Origin: Trichaptum fuscoviolaceum
Lineage: Eukaryota; Basidiomycota; Agaricomycetes; Hymenochaetales; Trichaptaceae
Length of the DNA: 64,000 nt
Reading direction: 5' to 3'
Assembly (NCBI GenBank): GCA_910574455.1
Contig: CAJSYZ010000008.1
Coordinates: 864,637-928,636, forward strand
Of this stretch, positions 56,020-64,000 are shown piece after piece. The position numbers and the translations under genes are program-made. The notes under the pieces were generated by a model, which worked only from the letters and a program-made list of their open reading frames with translations, made no database searches and was not told where the DNA came from. Numbering within the stretch: the stretch's first letter is position 1; every line of letters starts with the position of its first letter.

Positions 56020-59000
56020 TGTACCTTCTCCGACTGCGACAGAAGGTTTAAGAATCAATCCGCAAGAACAAGACATGAATACTCAGCTCATCCATCATCA
56101 TTTGCATCAGGACCTGCTGCTTATGGTTATGATTCATCACCCATTCGACCCGCACAAGTTCCAGAACCTAAAAGTATCTCGAACTCCCCCGAACTCCGGG
56201 TCGAGGGTCAACTTGAAGATAAAATGGGCTGCGGCTCTTCAAGTTACGATTACGACATCTCTATACTTACGCAGGATATCTCGATGCTTAGCATAGGCCG
56301 AGACGAGCTGCTTCAAGATTTAGACGGAGCTGATTCTCTGTCCCATCATTCTGTCACCGGAAGTGATGGCCGTAGCGCATCCTCTGAAGATTTGGACTCC
56401 GACATTGGAGATTATAAGGAGAGCGAGGATAACTTGAAGGTGTATCACAGATACTTGAATGGTGCGTGTCATGTTTATTGTCCCCGGTTTACTGCAGTAC
56501 TCTGACACCTGACACCGTGCAGCCACGCCATGCGATGCGGCAGGAATTTCCTTAGAAAATGAAGAACCACCCGTTCCGCGAAACGAACCTGTGTCTAATG
56601 TCTGGTTTCCCTATTCGTGCAGAGCAGATTTCGAGCTCGCAGATTTTCTGTATCGGGAAGAGCAAATGTCTGCTGGGAACATAACAAAAATTCTCGGAAT
56701 CATGAAGGCTTATCAGCTGATTCAGGTGGCGGAGAATGTAAAATCTGGCGGATGTTCCGAATTGGATACGACAGAGCCTGACAATGACTCGGATCTAGGT
56801 ATAACTAGTTCGCTACTTGATGGAGACGCACAAAATTTGTACACCGTCATTGACGCTACGGAAGTCGGTGATGTGTCTTGGAAGTCCTTTAGTAACTTCT
56901 ACACGGACGACAATGGCCAAAAGGCGACAAACGAGAACACCGAGTCATGGAAGAGGAAAGAATATGATGTATGGTATCGGGATCCTCTGGAAGTGATCCG
57001 GAATTTGGTGGACAATCCGGCGTTGGAAGGCGAATTCGACTATGTCCCGTTTCGCGAGTATCAGCCGAAGGAGGACTCTGATGACAAAGAACGAGTATTC
57101 AGAAATTACATGTCCGGAAATTTTGCTTGGGAACAGGCTGTAGGTCATGAATCATAAACTCGCAGGAAACATGCTGATTATCCTTGACCTAGAACAAGAT
57201 CTACGCCGAAGATAAAGCAGTCCATGGATCTATGTTTGTTCCGGTGATCTTAGGGAGCGATAAGACAACAGTCTCTGTCGGAACTGGAAATAACGAATAC
57301 TATCCGTTGTATCTCTCCATCGGGAATGTATCTAACAAGGCCCGGCGGTCACAGAAATTGAATACAGTCCAGCTTGTAGCATTTCTAGCAATACCAAAGA
57401 GTGTGTATCATACCGTAATATTTGATTAGCTCTGACACATTTTGCAGCTGAGCGGCAATACGAAAAGTCAGATGAATTCCGCCGCTTTCGACATCAAATT
57501 TTTCATTCGTCTATATCAAAAATCTTGAGTTCACTGAAGACCGCCATGTCCATAAACACTGAGTTAACCATTCTCCGGTGTCCTGATGGTCACTTGCGTA
57601 GGTCGGTTCTCGGACTCGGCTTGTATATAGCCGATTATCCGGAACAGGTGAGTCTATGCGCAATATGCACTGGATGGTGCTGCAAGTAAGTACCGTCCTT
57701 TCCCAAAATCATATCCGAGTCTGAGGCAATGACTTACTGTGGCGGCATAGATGCACAGCACCTCACAAGGACCTAGATAATTTGGAATTTGTTTCAAATC
57801 CTCGAACAAAAGAGCTGCACGAACAATTGATAGATCAAGTAGATGGCAACAACATTAATAGAGCAACAATCCGGAAAGAGTACGGGTTCCACCAGGATAT
57901 TGTGGTACGTACTTCAACTTCTTCACTGGATGCGTATTCTGCAACTTGTATGTTGTTCTGTAGCCTTTCACCAATGACTTTCCGCGCGCAGATATATGCG
58001 ATCTCATATCTCCGGACCTGCTGCACCAAATCATCAAAGGCGTGTTCAAGGACCATCTTGTTGAGTGGATTTGCCAGTGCATGACCACGACAGAGCTGGA
58101 TATTGTGGATAAAAGGCACTATTACCTTACAAGTCGTTTAATGTGAATACCATTGCTAACTTTCACGTAGAATCAGAGTTGCTGCTCCTTTTCCTGGTCT
58201 TCGCAGATTTCCTGAAGGTCGAGGCTTCAAGCAATGGACAGGTAATGATTCAAAGGCGCTTATGAAAGTATGTGGTCTTTGCATCTCACTCGAGGCGGTG
58301 GTTTGCTGATATCTGATGCAATCCACTTAGGTGTATCTTCCGGCTATTGTGGGCATTGTGCACGATGATATAATTCATGCATTGAGTGCATTTCTGGACT
58401 TCTGTTACCTTGTGCGTCGGTACACGATTACAGCCTCAAATCTTGATCAAATTAAAGCCTCTCTGGATCACTATCATCAATATCGGCAAATATTCATAGC
58501 AAAGGGCATCCGGGATAATTTTTCACTGCCACGACAACATGCCATGGTCCATTATCCAACAATGATCCCTCTCTTTGCTGCTCCTAGCGGATTGTGTTCG
58601 TCTATAACAGAAAATAAACACATTCACGCGGTCAAGGAGACATGGCGGCGCTCGAACAGAAATGATCCTTTGGGACAGATGATCACAGCAAACCAACGAC
58701 TCAGCAAACTTATTGCGTCGAGGGCAGACTTCAAAAGGCGTGGACTGCTGGACGATACGCTGGCTGAGGCTATGTGGAATGCCTTGCGAGACGTTTTGCG
58801 GAAAAATATGTCAGAGTCAAAGACGGATGACGCCGAGAAGGCCCCAACCCAGAGGGAGCAGATGCAACATCATGGCGTACAAACAACAGGGGCAGCCGAT
58901 GATACAGAGGACTTCTTCGATGACATTGTGGGCAACCAAGAGCAAATCGAAATTGCTGACCTGGAGGATTCCGGAAGTTCAGTGGATGAGCCCCAGTGTG

Positions 59001-59922
59001 GTGCGGTTCATAGCGTAGAATGCCAGCTTCGCTTGGGCGGCAGAAATGACCCTTTGAGCTTGATGTTAATGGCTTCGAAACAACGTTAGTATTACTTAGT
59101 AACCCGTGCTTTTGGTGCTGCACATCTGACTTCTCTGTTGTTATACTTGCAGAGTCCAGTAAGGTGTACCCGAAACAGCTCAACGCGCTTGCGGCGATAA
59201 AAGGCCATCCAGAGCTTCGACAGCTCCGACAGCTCATTAAAGAATACTTATTCAACAAGTACGAGAAGCGCAATTCCAACTTAAGGGGCTCCTCTGGCAG
59301 AGCCGAACCAACAGCTGAATTGGACATGAACAATGACTTCTCAATTTTCCATTCAGCCACCGCTTTCTTTGCCTACCGTGGCGAATCGATCCCAATAGAA
59401 CAAGCAATGAGGGAGGTGATCAGGTCCAATCCCTCTTGGCGCGGAAAAGCAAGACATGACGCAGTCCTTGTTCGAGTTAGCCCCCGCAAAAAGGGGTTTT
59501 CAGGAATGAGAGTTGCCCGGGTTATGCTTCTTTTTTCCTTCACCGCTAAAGGGGAGCATCAGGACTGCGCTCTCGTCCAATTGTTCAAGCGTGTTGGAGA
59601 CTCGCCTGACCCAAAAACAAGTATGTGGATTGTTGAGCCGGAATATGAGTTAGAGACCTCTACCGCCTGTGTTGAATGCTGTTCTGGTGTGAATGCCAGT
59701 GGCAGACGTCACTATCACCGTGACTGCAAGGCTCCGAAGCTATTGGTGATAGGTATAGGGGACATCTTTCGTTTGGCTCACCTCCTTGGGGTTCCAAAGG
59801 GTGATGAATGTCCGCCGAAGTCATTGACACCTGAGAAGTCCCTGGACTTTTATGATAGATTCTATGTTAACCGATTTGCTGACATGCACATGCACGAATC
59901 TTTGTACGAAAATAGACAGTGA
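56020..59922 (+). CDS. Plavaka-type DNA transposase, about 1,140 residues
   Basis: Cut-and-paste transposase of the CACTA-related Plavaka group. Exons: 56020-56461, 56523-57139, 57193-57400, 57448-57685, 57751-57904, 57964-58115, 58171-58267, 58331-59084, 59153-59922; all join in frame (3,432 nt). A C2H2 finger opens the frame (CTFSDCDRRFKNQ... C-x4-C-x12-H-x4-H), directly after a TGA, so the first in-frame ATG is 56224. Family blocks: CRADFELADFLYREEQMSAG, EYDVWYRDP, GEFDYVPFREY, MFVPVILGSDKTTVSVGTGN, NEYYPLYLSIGNV, RCPDGHLRRSV, LYIADYPEQ, GWCCKCTAPHKDLD, PFTNDFPRADICDLISPDLL, GLRRFPEGRGFKQWTG, FLDFCYLVRR, PLFAAPSGLCSSITENKHI, then a tail to TGA 59920-59922. Intron 6 (58116-58170) uses a GC donor. 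Otherwise no stop or frameshift is seen. Confidence 0.9.
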
Positions 59923-61190
59923 TAAACATAAACTTTTCATTCAGCACATACGGAGTATATTGAAACTTATGAATTGAGGATACTACGGTACTGAAAGAAA
60001 ATGATGTGAAAACAGACCTTCTTCAGTGTTGTAGATGATGGTAGCCAAATATTGCAGTCAGTGCGATGGTCGGAAATCATTCCCCGGGCGGCCGCCGGCG
60101 TCGAGTAGTACAGTAGTAGTAGTACTAGTAGTACTAGTACTAGTACAGTACTATTGGTACAAATTTTTTTACATAACACCAATCCAACTTGAAAGCCTGA
60201 GTGCTTTCAAGTTGAACACTGGCATTTGACTCGAACCAATGACTCGGACCTACTACTACTAGTACTAGTAGTAGTACTACCTCAGGCCGGAAGTTCTCAA
60301 CTTGAATCCGGAAAGAGCCTGAGGCATGCTTCAAGTTTCCACTCACTGGTAGCTACTAGTACGTTGGCTCGAAGTTACAACTTGAAACAGTACGACAAAT
60401 TCAGTGTTGAGATATAATAAAATGACAGTACTAGTTATGACCTAGTAAAAAACAAACTCTCGAGAAGCTCACATTGCCATCAGCGGACTCAAGCTCGAAC
60501 TGACTCGCCGAGTCGGATCATGCCAGTGACCTACCTCAGGCCAGAAGTTCCCCATTGGCATCCGGAAAGAGGCATGCTTTCCTCTCCAAGTTAGCTATGT
60601 TTTGAACTTGAAGTTACAAATAGTACGATTAGCATAGTAGTAATACTGTATACTACATAGTACACATGAAGCGCTTCAGAGGAAAGCGTAGATATGATGG
60701 AGGATGATTGAGTAGCCTCAGGCTGATAGTGGTGTATCACTGCAGTTCCCGACTTGCATAGTATGAAATATCAAAAAAAAAACTTGAATATGAGTACTTT
60801 AAACTTCAAAATGTACCACTACTAGGCTGAGTAGTAGTACTGTAGTACTACGACTTCAAGTTCATGTTGAGCACCTGTCATAAAGATAAGTATATGAATA
60901 TTATTAAATATTATTTTGTCATATTCAAGAAGATTTATTGGCGGTAGTGGTTTCTAACTTGAATACTAGTACTTATAGTACAGAGCTGACTTGTAAAGAG
61001 TAGAGTCTGAAGAGAGAAGAGTAAGTGGATCACCATAGAGTAAACCATTAAATAGTAAGAGTACAAATCCTTAAACATAATATTTGTCCATGAACGAAAA
61101 AAAACTTGTCCTTGGGCCTCAGCCAAAATGGTGTGCCGGTGACCAATGGATCGATTTGTAACCGTCAGCTAGTACACTGCCGTACTTATA
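59923..61190. repeat. Outer subterminal region of the Plavaka element: TACTAGTA/AACTTGAA/CCTCAGGC arrays
   Basis: No gene. 60105-60155 and 60248-60283 are runs of GTAGTA/TACTAG words, e.g. TAGTACTAGTAGTACTAG. AACTTGAA variants occur around 60185-60215, 60297-60305, 60380-60386, 60604-60613 and 60850-60865; CCTCAGGCC at 60280 and 60534, CCTCAGGCT at 60716; GTACTACTAC around 60815-60850. The element probably ends between here and the coding fragment at 61191, but no terminal repeat could be placed. Confidence 0.5.
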
Positions 61191-61437
61191 TCAGTACTGG
61201 TGTGGGATAGGGTCCAATTTGTCGAGAAGAGCAAATAGGATTCCATAATCCGTTAAATAGAATGGACCATACTCATGAAGTAGATCGTTGACTGTTTTCA
61301 AGACGAGAGAGTCAATATTCTCTTCTGTCGGAACAAGGGCTTCAAGATGCTCCATGTGCTCGATATCCTTGAGGAACAAGTGGGTGGACCTGTCCAGATT
61401 TTCCTCGTCTGTATCTTTGTAATCGGCATTGTCAAAT
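61191..61437 (-). pseudogene. C-terminal fragment of an unknown coding region, cut by the second LTR retrotransposon
   Basis: A minus-strand frame runs from the LTR edge to TGA at 61191-61193 and reads like real protein: DTDEENLDRSTHLFLKDIEH, LVPTEENIDSLVLKTVNDLL, YGPFYLTDYGILFALLDKLD, ending PIPHQY. No family recognised. Its upstream part would lie beyond the retrotransposon, outside the window, so the gene appears split by the insertion, unless this is a final exon. Confidence 0.4.
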
Positions 61438-62269
61438 TGTCGAGATCCCGGGCTCCTTTTCTCATTTCCCGCACTTTCCCGCCAAGGATCCCGACATGAG
61501 CAGACAATCCCGCGGGGAGAATCCCGCCATTGGATTCCCCGCGCGAAACCCCTTTCCCGACTCGCACGATCCCCCCCGCAAGATCCCCCGCTCACGTGAC
61601 CTATCCCGCACCACCGTCCCGACCACCATGCACGCATACACACATTCATTTACGACGACCCGCCACGGCACACGTACATTCACTTATCAACATACGCTCA
61701 TTAATCCGTTAGTACCTCAAGGTGACGACCTGCAACAGTCTGGCATACCTAGTCTGGCTAGTCGCGGCCCCGGACCGGACGCTGACGTCCACGGACAGGC
61801 CGTAGCCATCTGGAGAGACGGGATAGACATGCCTAGCAGTGCGGTCGTAGCATGTATCGTTTGTAGTAGATAGGTGCGCATTGCGCAAGGACACTTAGCG
61901 TAGATTAACTATACAGTCTTTACGAAGTAGATAAATAGCTGTAGGCATCGTAAGGAGCACCCCACTTTTGACCTCTTGTGGAGTGCTTCCTTAGGTGCGA
62001 TCTCTCTCTTTTCTCCTGTGTAGTTAGTTGCGCAATACTTACTTGTGGAGTGCTTCCTTAGGGATCCGCTTACTTGACGTTCAAAGCAGTGAAGAGTCCT
62101 AGCTGGCCTTGAGAATCCCGCGACGCGCCTGGATAGAATCCCGCGCGTTTCCCGCCAGAATTCCCACGCTCGTTCCCAGTCGCGAATCCAGATTCCCGAA
62201 CGCGGGTTCTTGTTGTGAATTCCAGTTTCCCGAAACTGTTTCCCGCTACAATTCCCGACGGTCGTAACA
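61438..62269 (+). repeat. 5' LTR of chromovirus copy 2
   Basis: 832 bp versus 818 in copy 1. Almost all differences fall in about 61520-61630 of U3, including a 14-nt insertion near 61570-61585 that adds another GATCCCCC module; the rest is nearly identical. Confidence 0.92.
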
Positions 62270-62358
62270 TTAGGTCAAAAGTCCTGGCTCACCGCCGCTC
62301 GGACTCGACACCCTCACGCTCTTTACTTCTACCCCCGCACCCGTACCGCCGACCCGCG

Positions 62359-63568
62359 ATGTCGTCCCACCAGGAATGGGGAGGACTCGCAGACACCTTC
62401 GCTTTCCCGTCCCCTAGCTCCTCGATGGAGGAAGACAAACTCCAGCCCATCCTTGATCGCCTCGACACCCTCGAAAAACGCTACTCCAAGCTAGTCAACG
62501 AACACAATCAGGTCCAGAACACAGTCGCCCAGCTCAAGCACGCCAACCGGGCGTTAGAAGCCCAAATCGCGAGTCAGCCCGCCTCCCCGTCTGGGGGCGG
62601 AGCCGGGCTCAAGATGAAGCTTCCCGACACCTTCGAAGGCGAACGAGCCAAGCTGGAGAACTGGATTCACCAGATTAAGCTCTACCTGTTCGGACAACAT
62701 CCGGGACTAGACGAAACCCGCAAGGTCGCATTTGCTCTGATGCTACTGCGGGGGCCGGCGCAAGACTGGGCACGACCCATTCTAGATCGACTCCAGGACA
62801 TCCCGACACCGCCAGAAGCCGCCAGCCTGGAGGCCCTGTTCGCCGCCCTTCGCGCCTCTTACGGGGAAATCGATGCAGACAAAGCCGCAGCCGACAAGCT
62901 GATGCGCCTACGCCAGACAGGAACGGTCGCCGAGTTTGCGTCGCAATTCCGTGCCCTCCAAGCCCTCACCGGGTGGCCCAAGGACGCAACGACGGATGTC
63001 ATCTACCTCGACATGTTCCGGAAGGGACTCAAAGACCAGGTTCGCCAGCACATCGCCAGCACAGAGGCGAAGGATATGAAATTCGATGCCTACGTTCAAC
63101 TGGGTTTCCGAGACGGACGAGAAGCTAAGGCTCGCACACGCCTATGGACCAGTATCAAAGCCAGCAGCTACGCCCCGAAGCAATCCCGGCACCACTAGTT
63201 CAGCTCCGCGTACGATCCCGACTGCGGGCGCAAGCTCGACGAAGGATCCCAACGCAATGGAGATTGACAGGGTGCGCCGGGAGCGCAGGAGTAAGGGACT
63301 ATGCTACTACTGCGGAGAGAAAGACCATTTAGTGAGCGATTGCCCAACGCGACCGCCAACCCGAAACCTAAAGGCTACGAAATCCACGTCCCCGTCGAGC
63401 CCCTCGCCCCCCGCGCTCCAGTCGTTCGAAGAAACGCTCAAACGTATGGCGGAACAGTACGTCCAGAATGTGCAGCAGTCCGTGCTACAGAACGCATTCG
63501 CCGCCATGACGCCCGCCGCCAAGAACGTTCACAATCCCGAAGCCCCGCCCCCAGCGGATTTTCAGTAG
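62359..63568 (+). pseudogene. gag: Gag of chromovirus copy 2, frameshifted
   Basis: Matches copy 1 Gag from MSSHQEWGGL to about residue 245. An extra T at 63094-63095 (TACGTTCAAC versus TACGTCAAC) then shifts the frame to a stop near 63198. The original frame resumes in sequence with an intact CCHC knuckle (CYYCGEKDHLVSDC) and stops at 63566-63568. The knuckle would be lost from the translated product. Confidence 0.88.
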
Positions 63569-64000
63569 GGTCGTATTGCTCAGTCGCGCCCTATACGACC
63601 CAACCGCCCTTGTGGCCGAAGAACTCTCTTAATAATGGTCCCTTGTATTTAACCATCTCTACAATAGACCGTCGTCTTCGACGACATTTGAAGTTCCCGG
63701 TACAGGTTAGCGACGGAAAAAACGGATGCCTTAGCCACAGTAATGTTAGACAGCGGTGCGTCGGGAACTTTCATAAATTCCCGCTACGTTTCGCGACACG
63801 GACTCCAGACTCGGGAATTGGTAATCCCGATACTTTTGCGCAACGCGGACAATTCCCCGAACGCGATTGGACGCATCACCAAGGAAGTAGTCCTCAACGT
63901 CGAGATGAAGGGACACTTAGAACAGTTGACCATGGCCGTCGCGGATATTGGCGACGACGATATTATCATGGGGATCGACTGGTTGCGGCACCATAACCCA
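63301..64000 (+). pseudogene. pol: Pol start of chromovirus copy 2, frameshifted and cut by window end
   Basis: Collinear with 4042-4740 of copy 1. A six-A run at 63717-63722 replaces GGAAAGACGG by GGAAAAAACGG, one base longer, putting the protease active-site region (LDSGASGTF in copy 1) out of frame. The rest of pol is outside the window. Confidence 0.85.

Larger units (their letters stand above)
50422..60900 (+). mobile_element. Right copy of the two-gene Plavaka-type transposon (outer end unresolved)
   Basis: 50422-56379 is the inverted duplicate of the left arm; the element continues with the rest of the transposase to 59922 and a motif-rich tail to about 60900. The inner end is sharp because homology to the left arm stops there. 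I could not find matching terminal inverted repeats or a target duplication, so the outer limit is an estimate between about 60900 and 61190. Both genes are close to intact, so the element was active recently. Confidence 0.75.
61438..64000 (+). mobile_element. Second copy of the chromovirus, 5' part only (cut by window end)
   Basis: Same family and orientation as 2194-8900. The LTR starts TGTCGAG after CAAAT (61433-61437), the presumed target duplication. The 11-nt self-priming pair is kept: ACTTTTGACCT at 61964-61974 and AGGTCAAAAGT at 62272-62282. Gag and the start of pol follow, each with a one-base insertion relative to copy 1. Confidence 0.92.

Noticed and set aside
56224..56244. MGCGSSS as a myristoylated/palmitoylated N-terminus of the transposase
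   Set aside because: The frame continues upstream into a recognisable C2H2 finger, so this Met is probably internal in the ancestral protein. Lipidation makes little sense for a nuclear transposase.

Overview
This is genomic DNA of a filamentous basidiomycete, most likely an agaricomycete. Genes are dense and cut by many 50-70 nt GT-AG introns. The transposons (a Plavaka-type DNA element and a Ty3/gypsy chromovirus) and the tandem multi-pass membrane proteins are of kinds typical of Agaricomycetes. All coding spans below are genomic spans that include introns; exon joins were read by eye.

The layout is a host-gene core between two inverted transposon arms. The core (12670-50421) carries a Rossmann-fold reductase, RAE1/GLE2, ASA1, a clamp-loader subunit (RFC5), two tandem membrane-protein paralogues with a MITE between them, ATG17, ARP3, one or two small secreted cysteine-containing peptides, mitochondrial LON, a BEM2-like Ras-GEF/PH/RhoGAP protein, ALG12 and an STK32/YANK-type kinase. 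These are mainly housekeeping genes with no pathway in common.

The core is flanked by near-identical inverted arms: left 1-12669 (continuing out of the window) and right 50422-56379 (the part shared with the left arm). Each arm is part of a two-gene Plavaka-type DNA transposon. The right copy shows the whole gene pair: a roughly 1,140-residue transposase (56020-59922, + strand), and, head-to-head with it, an 18-exon gene for a protein of about 975 residues that I do not recognise (55363-51009, - strand). Both are fed by one divergent intergenic region packed with short motifs (AACTTGAA, GCCAGTG, CCTCAGGC). Each arm's copy of the unknown gene has its own single-base frameshifts, at different places.

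The left arm was later hit by a 6.7-kb LTR retrotransposon (2194-8900; 5-bp target duplication GCGAC; two 818-bp LTRs that differ at one base by eye) inside an intron of the unknown gene. The right arm keeps the empty site. A second copy of the same family starts at 61438 and runs off the window. The retrotransposon has no tRNA-type primer site next to the LTR. Instead 11 nt just inside the LTR are perfectly complementary to 11 nt about 32 bp downstream of a TATA-like box in the LTR, which points to Tf1/sushi-type self-priming.
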